The notes beneath the pieces were generated by a model. The model saw nothing but the letters and a program-made list of their open reading frames with translations. It did no database searches and had not been told where the DNA came from. Made by a program: the position numbers and the translations under genes. A DNA stretch of 45,600 nt from 2-01-FULL-49-22 sp036507655 (GTDB lineage: Bacteria > Patescibacteriota > Saccharimonadia > Saccharimonadales > UBA10212): positions 1-45,600 of the forward strand of contig DATCIS010000011.1 in NCBI GenBank assembly GCA_036507655.1, written 5' to 3'. Of the stretch, positions 15,731 through 23,470 are shown piece after piece. Every line of letters begins with the position of its first letter. The stretch's first letter is position 1.

Positions 15731-16609
15731 ATGGAATTAGTAGCTGCCGCCTCACTCATTACCGCTTTTATAGCCGGCGTGGCGGCCCTTTTTGCACCAT
15801 GTTGCATCGGAGTATTGCTTCCGGCTTATCTAGCTTCGGTTTTTCGCACTAAAACCAAGATATTTCTGATGACGTTCGTCTATTTCTTGGGTATGTTAAC
15901 CATCTTCTTGCCGATGGGGCTCGGAGTAGCCGCCTTAAGCAGTTTCTTGACTGATAACCATGGTCTATTCTTCGCCATCGGAGGTGCTTTCATGTTGCTT
16001 CTAGGGGTTTCACTACTTCTGGGTAAATCAATTATGCTTCCGGTGCACGTTCATCCTAAACTCGAAAAATATGACTTTGGTTCAATTTATACGCTCGGTC
16101 TTTTTTCCGGCATCGCCACCACCTGTTGCGCGCCAGTGCTGGCCGGAGTACTGGCTCTTTCGGCGTTACCCGGCTCGCTGTGGATGGGCGGCCTTTATGC
16201 CCTGACATTTGTCGTTGGCATGGTCGTACCGCTATTTTTGGTGGCGGCGTTCGTAGACAAAAGTCAGGTTATAAAGCGCTTCGAGTCTCTTAAACGGAAG
16301 GTTAGTTATTCTGTCTTTGGTCGGAAAATCACACTAAGCTTATCGCATCTGATTTCAGGTGTTATTTTCACTCTTTTCGGCGCCTTTATTTTGATATACG
16401 AGCGGGCCAACCCGGACGCTTTTACATCAAGCTATTCGGTCGAGATTAATCTGTTGGCAGCCCGAGTAACTCGTTTTATCGAATCGGCGACTAAAGGTAT
16501 CTCAGATATGCTGTGGGCTCTGGTTTTTGTGCTTTTATTCTCAGCTATAGGCTGGGTAGCTTACAAGCAGGCTAAAAGCGAAATTAATACAAAGGAGGAA
16601 AGAAAATGA
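15731..16609 (+). CDS. ccdA: CcdA/DsbD-like membrane thiol transporter
   Basis: This family carries reducing equivalents across the membrane to extracytoplasmic thiol proteins, for example in cytochrome c maturation. The 292-residue protein has six to seven hydrophobic segments. The paired cysteines characteristic of the family are replaced by two CC pairs: Cys24-Cys25 in FAPCCIGVLLPAYL and Cys132-Cys133 in ATTCCAPVLAGV. Each sits in a transmembrane helix followed by Pro, as in CcdA. The C-terminal region (about 205-285) has two further helices. It overlaps the next gene, a membrane-anchored thioredoxin-fold protein, by 4 nt; that protein is its likely partner. Confidence 0.88.
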   Translation: MELVAAASLITAFIAGVAALFAPCCIGVLLPAYLASVFRTKTKIFLMTFVYFLGMLTIFLPMGLGVAALSSFLTDNHGLFFAIGGAFMLLLGVSLLLGKSIMLPVHVHPKLEKYDFGSIYTLGLFSGIATTCCAPVLAGVLALSALPGSLWMGGLYALTFVVGMVVPLFLVAAFVDKSQVIKRFESLKRKVSYSVFGRKITLSLSHLISGVIFTLFGAFILIYERANPDAFTSSYSVEINLLAARVTRFIESATKGISDMLWALVFVLLFSAIGWVAYKQAKSEINTKEERK

Positions 16610-17184
16610 GCAAAAAACTAGTACTGATATTAGTAGCACTGGGCTTAGTAATGTTCGGCGCAGCCAGTCTTGTTAAGTCCGGTTCGGAAGAAAAATTTGT
16701 TAAAAAAGCTCAGCCGCTGGATAGTATGGTTGGCCAGCCTGCGCCCGATTTCAGCCTGCAAAACCAAAGGGGAGAGACTTTCAAGCTTAGCAATATGCGA
16801 GGCAAGAAAACAGTACTCTTCTTCAACGAGGGAATAATGTGTTACCCGGCCTGCTGGAACCAAATGGCCGCGCTTGGTACTGACGGACAGTTAAATAACT
16901 CCGACGTTCTAAGCGCCAGTATCGTCGTAGACCCGGTCGAGCATTGGGGTAAAGCCTTTCAGCAAATGCCCGATTTAGCTAAGGGTACCGTGTTGTTTGA
17001 CACTAACAAAGCGATTTCTGAGCAATACGGTATGCTGACGCTTGAATCGTCCATGCACAGAGGTAGCATGCCTGGGCATACCTATTTGGTTATCGATCAA
17101 GAAGGGGTAGTCCGTTACGTCCTAGATGATCCCAAGATGTCTATTCAAAACCCCACATTAATTTCAGAACTAAAAAAGATTTGA
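16606..17184 (+). CDS. Membrane-anchored redoxin (thioredoxin/peroxiredoxin fold)
   Basis: Residues 5-22 form a signal anchor, so the domain is extracytoplasmic. The domain starts at GQPAPDFSLQNQRGETFKLS, the AhpC/TSA-redoxin entry motif, and the active-site loop is FFNEGIMCYPACW with Cys79 and Cys83. The CxxxC spacing differs from the CxxC of thioredoxin and from typical peroxiredoxins. It may act as a peroxidase or a thiol oxidoreductase. GGAGG precedes the start, which overlaps the ccdA stop. It probably receives electrons from the CcdA-like protein. Confidence 0.85.
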   Translation: MSKKLVLILVALGLVMFGAASLVKSGSEEKFVKKAQPLDSMVGQPAPDFSLQNQRGETFKLSNMRGKKTVLFFNEGIMCYPACWNQMAALGTDGQLNNSDVLSASIVVDPVEHWGKAFQQMPDLAKGTVLFDTNKAISEQYGMLTLESSMHRGSMPGHTYLVIDQEGVVRYVLDDPKMSIQNPTLISELKKI

Positions 17185-17245
17185 ATTGAAAGCAAAAGAG
17201 TTATAGGCTGGATTTAAAGAATACTCGATAATCAAAGGCCTAGGG

Positions 17246-18403
17246 ATGGCTAACAATTCAGACTCATTGTTTAAAAAAATAGATTACCGCGTGCCGGTAT
17301 ATGCCAACAGGCTTCTTTATATGTTCGGCGGCATTACATTGTCGTCCTTTCTGGTCTTGGGACTATCTGGCGCCTATTTAACCCAATTTTATAACCCGAC
17401 AATCGAGAAAGCCCATGATAGCATTCTGGCGTCAATCGCTAACGTGCCTTTATTTGATTTTATGCGCAGCCTACATTTTTGGATTGCTAACTTAGTGGTT
17501 TTTCTGCTACTGCTGCACGCTGTCAGAGTCTTTATTACCGGCTCTTATAAAAAACCCAGAAGACTGACTTGGTTAACTGGAGTATCCCTACTGTTTGTAA
17601 CTGTTACATATATTTTCGTGGGCAGTGTCCTAAGATGGGACCAAGAGGCCGTCGAGGCTTTCGGGCACGTCCAGGAGAGTATTGGTTTATTTGGCGTCCA
17701 GATTGGCTTAACCAATGCTGGCGTCCCCGTTATGACCCAGCTTTACTCTTGGCATATCACCATTCTTTATTTACTATTACTCGGCCTGTTATCAGTGCAT
17801 CTGTTCCTCATAAAGGCCAGGGGGATATCGCCCAAGCCAGCGAAAACGGCTGTTGCGGCAGCAACGGCCGGTCAAGGCAAATCGAGCTTTTTATTACACT
17901 TGCGTAGACTGACAGGTTTTAGCTTGCTTTTTCTAGTGTTGGCGAGTTTGCTGGCCATTGCTTTTCCAGCACCGATTGGCCAGCCTGGCATTCTCGAGCA
18001 AGAGGTTACTAGGCCACTATGGATGTTCTGGCCATTTTATGGGCTAGAAGATATTTTCGGTTTGAAGGGCTTGGTTTGGGGCATAGTGGGCTTTTTTGTG
18101 ATTTTGGCATTGTTTCCTTTCATAGACCGCGGTCCGTATGTTCACTGGGCAAAACGCAAGCTAGTTTTGGGTTTAGGTTTTATATTTTTAGCTACCGTTA
18201 TAGGTTTAGGAGTGTATTCCCGCCTCCAACCGGCCGAGGCACACATTGAAGAAAGCTCCGAGGCGCACACGGAAGAGGCCTCTGCTGACGAGCTAAATAT
18301 TAGCCATATGCGACTACGAAGTGAGGCTCTTTATTTGCTACCCATAACAGTTGCCATTGGTTTCGTTGGCGCACGTATGGCGTTCAAGCCTGCTAAAGAA
18401 TGA
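17246..18403 (+). CDS. Cytochrome b, b6-type heme spacing
   Basis: This membrane protein of 385 residues resembles the cytochrome b subunit of bc/b6f quinol oxidoreductases. The heme ligands are visible: His77 and His91 (13 residues between) in RSLHFWIANLVVFLLLLHAV, and His170 and His185 (14 between) in SWHITILYLLLLGLLSVHLF. The 13/14 spacing is the b6 pattern. Residues 190-330 hold a subunit-IV-like part with PLWMFWPFYGLEDIF. A short His/Glu-rich stretch (AHIEESSEAHTEEASADE) follows, then a final helix. No Rieske protein, cytochrome c or terminal oxidase lies in the window. It follows the redoxin gene by 61 nt. Confidence 0.9.
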   Translation: MANNSDSLFKKIDYRVPVYANRLLYMFGGITLSSFLVLGLSGAYLTQFYNPTIEKAHDSILASIANVPLFDFMRSLHFWIANLVVFLLLLHAVRVFITGSYKKPRRLTWLTGVSLLFVTVTYIFVGSVLRWDQEAVEAFGHVQESIGLFGVQIGLTNAGVPVMTQLYSWHITILYLLLLGLLSVHLFLIKARGISPKPAKTAVAAATAGQGKSSFLLHLRRLTGFSLLFLVLASLLAIAFPAPIGQPGILEQEVTRPLWMFWPFYGLEDIFGLKGLVWGIVGFFVILALFPFIDRGPYVHWAKRKLVLGLGFIFLATVIGLGVYSRLQPAEAHIEESSEAHTEEASADELNISHMRLRSEALYLLPITVAIGFVGARMAFKPAKE

Positions 18404-18412
18404 ACGTCTATC

Positions 18413-18489
18413 TGGTGGAGCATGGCGGAGTCGAACCGCCGACCTCCGCAATGCGAATGCGGCGCTCTAGCCAACTGAGCTAATGCCCC
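18413..18489 (-). tRNA. tRNA-Ala (anticodon CGC), CCA encoded
   Basis: The complement folds with acceptor GGGGCAT/ATGCTCC, anticodon stem CCGCA/TGCGG with loop TTCGCAT (anticodon CGC), T-loop TTCGACT, discriminator A and CCA. It starts 9 nt after the cytochrome b stop, convergent with it. Confidence 0.95.
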
Positions 18490-18523
18490 CTCTAACCTGT
18501 AATTTTATCATTTGAAGGAGTTG

Positions 18524-18555
18524 ATAAGAAAGGCCGCCTGCTTAAGCAGGCGGCC
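18524..18555 (-). terminator. Strong intrinsic terminator, minus strand
   Basis: A 24-nt perfect palindrome (18532-18555, GGCCGCCTGCTT and its complement) is followed on the minus strand by TTTCTT. It would end transcription coming from ligA. Confidence 0.75.
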
Positions 18556-18601
18556 GGGAGGTGTTGGAGCTTCGCGCAGCCCACCCTGGGCCCGGGTTTT
18601 A

Positions 18602-18670
18602 CCCCATAGCAAGTCCTGAGCGGAGTAGTCTGCAATCAGATTACGGAGCTTCAAGGCTTTGCTACCGGGG
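18602..18670 (+). repeat. 69-nt structured element, copy 1
   Basis: The order is CCCC, a variable left arm, a conserved 41-nt core, a variable right arm and GGGG. The core holds hairpin GTAGTCTG-CAAT-CAGATTAC inside a GGA/GGA internal loop. A copy of identical length lies at 39904-39972, with 39 of 41 core positions equal and compensatory changes in the arms. The strand is assigned plus because variable pairs are G-U there but would be A-C on the other strand. Confidence 0.75.
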
Positions 18671-18788
18671 CGAATTTTTGTAATTATTTTTCTCCGCGAA
18701 TTTTTTGTCTTCGTCCTGCTGTAATTATGCGAAGCAAATTACAACCGGAGGCCCGGTGCGCGAAGCTACCTCAATTACACGCTTGTGC

Positions 18789-20813
18789 TTACTTTCTGTC
18801 AAGCAGCTTCAGAAATGCTGTTTCGTCGATTTGCCTGGTGTCCAGCTTGCGAGCTTTAGCCAACTTTGTCCCACCAACGTTTTCGCCAACTACTAGATAA
18901 TCTGTTTCTTCAGCGACAGAAGACCGAAATCTGCCACCCCGAGCCCGTATTCTCTCGGCAGCTTCTTCGCGACTCATCGACTCGAGCGACCCGGTAACAA
19001 CGAAGTTTTTACCGCGCAGTGGACCCTTTGGCGGATGGGCTTCTTGAGGCTTGACTCCAGCTTTGTGAAATTTGGCCAGCAGATTTTTGTTTCTCAGCTG
19101 TGAAAACCACTCAACGACCGACTCGGCAACTATCACGCCAACTCCCTCCACTTCGCTGAGCTCGTCTATAGTGGCTGCTTTGAGTTTTTCGAAAGTATGG
19201 AAGTGATTAGCTAAGTCTATGGCAGTTTGTTCGCCAATATGCCGAATCCCGAGTGCATAAATAAACCTGTCCAAGGTAGGTCTTTTTTTCTCTTGCATCG
19301 CTTTTTCGAGCTTTGCAGCAGAGATATCAGCGAATCTTTCCAGCTTAAGTAGATCTGCTCTTTTAACCGTAAAAATATCGGCCGGGTCCTTGACTAAGCC
19401 GGCTTGGATTAAGGCCATAACATTCTTCTCGCCCAGTCCTTCGATATCCAGCGCTCCCTTACTGGCAAAATGGCCAACGAGCTTCCAGCTCCTAGATGGA
19501 CAACTCTCATTCGGACATCTCCATATTGCATCTTCCTTTTTGCTCTTTACTAATTTGGTGCCGCAATCCGGACATTGAGTAGGCATGACGAACTTTCTCT
19601 CCGAGCCATTGCGCAGCTTCTTAATCGGTTCGATTACTTCGGGGATGACATCGCCAGCTTTATGGACTATAACTGTATCTCCTATGCGGACATCTTTGCG
19701 ATGCACCTCGCCTTCATTGTGCAAAGTTGCCATCTGGACAGTGCTGCCGGAGACAACAACCGGCTCGAGTATAGCTACTGGCGTTGCCGAGCCGGTACGA
19801 CCTATACTGACAAAAATATCTTTGATTTTAGTCGTGGCCTGCTCAGCCGGATATTTATAGGCTAGTGAGCCGCGCGGTGCCTTGCCGACAACTCCCAATC
19901 GGGAGTGCAACTTTTTATCATTTACTTTTACAACTAGTCCATCGGTGTTAAAAGGCAATTGTGAGCGTTTGTTTTCCCAGAGCTTGGCAAATTTTATGAT
20001 TTCTTCGGCAGTATGTAACTTCTTGGCAAATGGATTAGCCAGCAGTCCAAGTTCGCGCAAAGCTTCATAAGCAAACTCGTTTGTCCGCACTTCTGAATTG
20101 TCTGCTCGTATCAGATCATAAGCATGAAAATGCAGTGGCCGAGCAGCGACCAGTTTTGGATCAAGCTGCCTGACTGTGCCGGCCGCTGTGTTCCTGGGGT
20201 TCGCAAAAAGCGGCTGTCCGGCCTTAGCTCTTGCTGCGTTTAGCTTTTCAAAGTCTTTTTTGTACATTACAATCTCACCCCTAATTTCTGTCCTGCCTCT
20301 TATAAGATCTGGGTGTTTATTACTGTTTCGTAGGCTTAGTGGGACCGATTCAATTGTTCGCACATTAGCCGTTACGTCCTCGCCGACGAAGCCATCACCG
20401 CGGGTTATTGCCTGCTCGAGTACGCCATTTTGGTAAACCAGCGCAGCGGCAAAACCATCCATTTTGATATCCGCCCAGTATTCCAGCTTGTTGCCGGTCG
20501 GGAGTAGTTTAGATATACGGGTTATCCAGTCACGAAGTTCCTTTTCATTGAAAGCATCGTTTAGGCTGAGCATTCTGGAGGAATGTCTGATCTGCTTGAA
20601 TCCTGGCAGAGGCTCACCAGCGACTCGCTGAGTTGGTGAATCAGACGTTATCAGCTCCGGGTGTTTTTCCTCAATTTGCGACAGTTCGTGCTTCAGCGAA
20701 TCAGCCGCTGCCTCGGACATTATTGATTTGTTTAGTACGTGGTAGTTATAGCGATAGGCGTTGATGAGCTCGCGCAGTTTGGCAGCCCGCCTAACTACTT
20801 TGTCATTCTTCAT
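18789..20813 (-). CDS. ligA: NAD-dependent DNA ligase LigA
   Basis: LigA seals nicks in DNA using NAD+. All domains are present in 674 residues: the Ia helices at the start, the adenylation domain with catalytic Lys117 in WADIKMDGFAAAL, and an OB fold (GSLAYKYPAEQATTKI). A zinc finger has Cys in QCPDCGTKLV and RCPNESCPSR. Helix-hairpin-helix repeats follow (about 500-585), then a C-terminal BRCT domain (LRGKNFVVTGSLESMSREEA). The start overlaps the stop of the upstream membrane-protein gene (ATGA), so translation is coupled. Confidence 0.97.
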   Translation of the reverse strand: MKNDKVVRRAAKLRELINAYRYNYHVLNKSIMSEAAADSLKHELSQIEEKHPELITSDSPTQRVAGEPLPGFKQIRHSSRMLSLNDAFNEKELRDWITRISKLLPTGNKLEYWADIKMDGFAAALVYQNGVLEQAITRGDGFVGEDVTANVRTIESVPLSLRNSNKHPDLIRGRTEIRGEIVMYKKDFEKLNAARAKAGQPLFANPRNTAAGTVRQLDPKLVAARPLHFHAYDLIRADNSEVRTNEFAYEALRELGLLANPFAKKLHTAEEIIKFAKLWENKRSQLPFNTDGLVVKVNDKKLHSRLGVVGKAPRGSLAYKYPAEQATTKIKDIFVSIGRTGSATPVAILEPVVVSGSTVQMATLHNEGEVHRKDVRIGDTVIVHKAGDVIPEVIEPIKKLRNGSERKFVMPTQCPDCGTKLVKSKKEDAIWRCPNESCPSRSWKLVGHFASKGALDIEGLGEKNVMALIQAGLVKDPADIFTVKRADLLKLERFADISAAKLEKAMQEKKRPTLDRFIYALGIRHIGEQTAIDLANHFHTFEKLKAATIDELSEVEGVGVIVAESVVEWFSQLRNKNLLAKFHKAGVKPQEAHPPKGPLRGKNFVVTGSLESMSREEAAERIRARGGRFRSSVAEETDYLVVGENVGGTKLAKARKLDTRQIDETAFLKLLDRK

Positions 20814-21727
20814 TCGAGCATGCTCCTGTAAAGGCTATAAAGGTAGCTGTGGATGAATAAAATCACTAGCATGCTGAGGATGTAAAAAACCGGGGCTACC
20901 AAAAAAGATACAAATAAGATCAGTGGCACCACAACGGCTGCCATTACAACCAAAATAAATATTGGTAAAAAGGCGACTTTACGCATCAATGCCCAGCGGC
21001 GATACTTGACTAAGTTCTTAGCCGAACGCAAGGCTTGGCGTGGCTGCATGTCTGGCAAGGTAACTATATACAGCGCAAAAATCGAGCTACTTATCATGTA
21101 AAAGGACCAGGCAGCCAAAGCGCTAAAAAAAATGATGAAAAGAGAGGTTAAAAGCGCACCAGAATTAAAAATTGCGGTTAAAATAGTGCCAATAACCGGC
21201 GCGCCAAAAGTCAGAGGTAACAGTTGTATAAAGATCACGGCAACTACTATTAGAAAGGGTATAAGCGGGGCCATGGACAGGTAATAGGCCTGCTTGACTT
21301 TAATTTTGTTGCCTGCCAAAAGCTGCCTGAGCGCCCAAATAATAACTAGACTTTCTAGAATAACTAAAATGCTTTGTAGAATTGAAGCTGTTTGCGAGCC
21401 GCTGGCACCGCCGCTACCGACCAGCGAGCCAAAGCCACCAAGAGCGTTCCAGAATCGGTCGCCGTTCTCCAAATTGGCTTTAATTTCAGTCACACTGGAG
21501 CCTAGGCCGCTGATGCCGCTGGCGAATATAATATTTAAAACCAGATAAACCAGCACAATGCCGCCAAGCGGCTTCCAGTAGTTACGGATAATGCCCAAGA
21601 CCTGCCATGTCAGCCTAAAGCTGCTTGGTAATTTAGTGCGTTTCCGGGCTGCTTTTTTGGCAACTGTCTTTTTTTGCCCACGCGTCAACTTGCGGGTTCG
21701 CGACCCTTTTTTCTCTCCTCTCGACAT
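20810..21727 (-). CDS. Hypothetical polytopic membrane protein with basic N-terminus
   Basis: I do not recognise this 305-residue protein. The first 38 residues are very basic (TRKLTRGQKKTVAKKAARKR) and should be cytosolic. About six hydrophobic segments follow, at roughly 54-73, 115-137, 150-172, 185-212, 253-277 and 282-300. A conserved-looking cytosolic stretch QPRQALRSAKNLVKYRRWAL precedes the last helices. The architecture recalls glycerophosphodiester phosphodiesterase-type membrane domains or DUF975, but I see no firm motif. It is coupled to ligA by a 4-nt overlap. Confidence 0.65.
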   Translation of the reverse strand: MSRGEKKGSRTRKLTRGQKKTVAKKAARKRTKLPSSFRLTWQVLGIIRNYWKPLGGIVLVYLVLNIIFASGISGLGSSVTEIKANLENGDRFWNALGGFGSLVGSGGASGSQTASILQSILVILESLVIIWALRQLLAGNKIKVKQAYYLSMAPLIPFLIVVAVIFIQLLPLTFGAPVIGTILTAIFNSGALLTSLFIIFFSALAAWSFYMISSSIFALYIVTLPDMQPRQALRSAKNLVKYRRWALMRKVAFLPIFILVVMAAVVVPLILFVSFLVAPVFYILSMLVILFIHSYLYSLYRSMLE

Positions 21728-21834
21728 ACCCTAATTATATCTTATTAGCGTCAAGAAGTTTTGCTCTTAACCTAAATAGCGAGCTGGTAAAATTACTAAA
21801 CCAGCAAGCGTTTAAACAGGGGTGTTTTGGAGAT

Positions 21835-22701
21835 TTAAAGTTTCATTTCACGAAGGGCTTTGATGCGAGCTTCAACCGGCGGGTGTGTACTAAATAAAGT
21901 GGCTAAGGTTTTACCAGAAAGCGGGTTGGCAAAGAACATATGCGCCGTTGCAGTATTCTGAATTCTGGTTTTACTCCCCTGCTTACCAATTTTCTCAAGT
22001 GCACCGGCCAGGCCCTCTGGGTATCTAGTAGTAAGGGCTCCGGTTGCATCAGCCAAATATTCTCGCCGGCGGCTGATGGCTAATTGCAACAAAGTCGCAG
22101 CTACAGGGGCTAAAATCACTGCCACAATCGCTAATACCGCGAAGAGTTGGTTGCGGTTGCCGTCCCGGCCGCCGAATATGGTGATGTGCCAAAAGAAATC
22201 GGCAATCATTGAAATGATGCCGACTAGAGCAAAAGCTATAGTGTTAACCCGCATATCGTAATTCTTAATATGCCCCAACTCGTGGGCCATTACGCCTTCA
22301 AGTTCATTGTCATCAAGAGCCTTCAGCAAACCGGTGGTCGCACAAACCGCTGCTTTATCCGGTTTACGACCGGTGGCGAAGGCGTTCAACGCCGGATCGT
22401 CCATGATATAGACTTTCGGCATCGACATACCCTCAGTTATTGCCAGGTTCTCAACAGTCCGCCATAGTCGAGGTTCATCTTTCTTCTGAATTTCTTTGGC
22501 GCGGTTGATTGCCAGAGCCATTTTAGCGCCGGCGAAATAACTGAAGATGGCGTAGCTTAGAGAAAAAAGCCCGATGAAGAAAAGTAGTCCCCTGTTACCA
22601 GTAGCTTGGCTTATCACGTAGGCAAAGGCCCAAAGTAGCGCCAAAAAGGCAGCCAGCAAAATAACAGTACGTCTTTTATTAGAAGAAATCTGTTCGTACA
22701 T
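21835..22701 (-). CDS. htpX: HtpX-like membrane zinc metalloprotease
   Basis: HtpX (M48) degrades damaged membrane proteins. The 288-residue chain has two N-terminal transmembrane helices (about 12-31 and 37-57) and the zinc site HELGH at 140-144, with catalytic Glu141. Two further hydrophobic segments (155-175, 187-208) follow. The third metal ligand is expected in REYLADATGAL. No Shine-Dalgarno is visible. Instead the 89-nt structured element ends 4 nt before the ATG, with a stable GGC-GAA-GCC hairpin where a ribosome site would be, so translation may be controlled by RNA structure. It is downstream of lemA, a common pairing. Confidence 0.93.
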   Translation of the reverse strand: MYEQISSNKRRTVILLAAFLALLWAFAYVISQATGNRGLLFFIGLFSLSYAIFSYFAGAKMALAINRAKEIQKKDEPRLWRTVENLAITEGMSMPKVYIMDDPALNAFATGRKPDKAAVCATTGLLKALDDNELEGVMAHELGHIKNYDMRVNTIAFALVGIISMIADFFWHITIFGGRDGNRNQLFAVLAIVAVILAPVAATLLQLAISRRREYLADATGALTTRYPEGLAGALEKIGKQGSKTRIQNTATAHMFFANPLSGKTLATLFSTHPPVEARIKALREMKL

Positions 22702-22705
22702 AGAA

Positions 22706-22794
22706 GCGGCTTCGCCGTATGAGGGACAACCTAGGGTTTTCCCTCATTGCTGCCTGCCAAAATGGTTCACATTTTGTCGGGCTGCTCCTTTTCC
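22706..22794. repeat. 89-nt structured intergenic element, copy 2 (htpX leader)
   Basis: It has the same architecture as 4073-4160: a CGGC-TTC-GCCG mini-hairpin, ATGAGGGA/TCCCTCAT with the inner AACC/GGTT stem (22719-22747), and a conserved GGGCTGCTCCTTTTCC tail. The variable hairpin here is CAAAATG/CATTTTG instead of CGGA/TCCG. On the minus strand it forms the leader immediately before the htpX ATG. Confidence 0.75.
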
Positions 22795-22818
22795 TCTTAA
22801 TCAGTTTGATACACGGAG

Positions 22819-23388
22819 TCATTTTGTGTCCGAAAAGTCGACCTTGACCGGTTGGCTGACTTCTTGACGTTGATTCTCTTCAACATCGAAGAATTCACGC
22901 AGTCTAAAGCCTAGCATGCTGGCGAAAATGTTGTTCGGAAAAGTCTGAATCCTGATGTTCAAATCGCGGACAGCGCCATTATAAAACCGGCGGGCGGCCT
23001 GGATTTTATCTTCGGTGTCGGTAACATCAGACTGCAGCTGCTGAAAATTCTCGGTAGCCCGCAGTTGAGGATAGGCCTCTGCCACCGCAAAAAGGCTTTT
23101 GAGTGCGGCCTGGAACATGTTATCGGCCTGAGCGGCTTCGCCAACAGTTTTAGCTTTTAAGGCTTCGGTCCGGGCTTTAGTGACCTCTGTGAATACCTGC
23201 CGTTCGTGTTTCGCATAACCTTTAACCGTCTCAACTAAATTGGGAATCAGGTCATAGCGGCGTTTCAGTTGGACTGTGATATCGCTCCAGGCTTCATCTA
23301 CACGTACTTTGGAGCGCACCAAACTGTTGTAGATGTAGATTATAAAAAGCAGCAGTGCTGCCACGATTGCTATGATTACCCAGCTCAT
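22819..23388 (-). CDS. lemA: LemA family protein
   Basis: LemA proteins are membrane-anchored helical bundles of uncertain role, often next to HtpX. The 189-residue chain has one N-terminal transmembrane helix (VIIAIVAALLLFIIYIYNSL). The conserved soluble part follows: VRVDEAWSDITVQLKRRYDL, VKGYAKHERQVF, then TENFQQLQ and ARRFYNGAVRDLN. The ATG is preceded by AAAGGAAG. It lies 117 nt upstream of htpX, with the structured element between them. Confidence 0.93.
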   Translation of the reverse strand: MSWVIIAIVAALLLFIIYIYNSLVRSKVRVDEAWSDITVQLKRRYDLIPNLVETVKGYAKHERQVFTEVTKARTEALKAKTVGEAAQADNMFQAALKSLFAVAEAYPQLRATENFQQLQSDVTDTEDKIQAARRFYNGAVRDLNIRIQTFPNNIFASMLGFRLREFFDVEENQRQEVSQPVKVDFSDTK

Positions 23389-23470
23389 CTTCCTTTATCC
23401 TTTCCTCCGATTTTCCATTCATAATTATACATTAGTTTGAATCAGAAATTGTATGATAGGCAGTAGTTAT

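Larger units (their letters stand above)
18490..18788. other. Intergenic region after ligA, rich in paired segments; no gene seen
   Basis: No coding frame is supported. It holds a 24-nt perfect palindrome, a 69-nt repeat element (both listed separately), a long-range inverted repeat (AGCTTCGCGCA near 18569 with TGCGCGAAGCT near 18758) and a TGTAATT/AATTACA hairpin at 18720-18743. The pairing suggests a structured RNA of roughly 240 nt. It does not match tmRNA, RNase P RNA or SRP RNA signatures that I know. Confidence 0.5.

Noticed and set aside
18490..18788. tmRNA, RNase P RNA or 4.5S RNA
   Set aside because: The diagnostic segments (tRNA-like CCA end with TTCGAATCC, GAGGAAAGTCC, or GGAAGNAGCAG) are absent on both strands.
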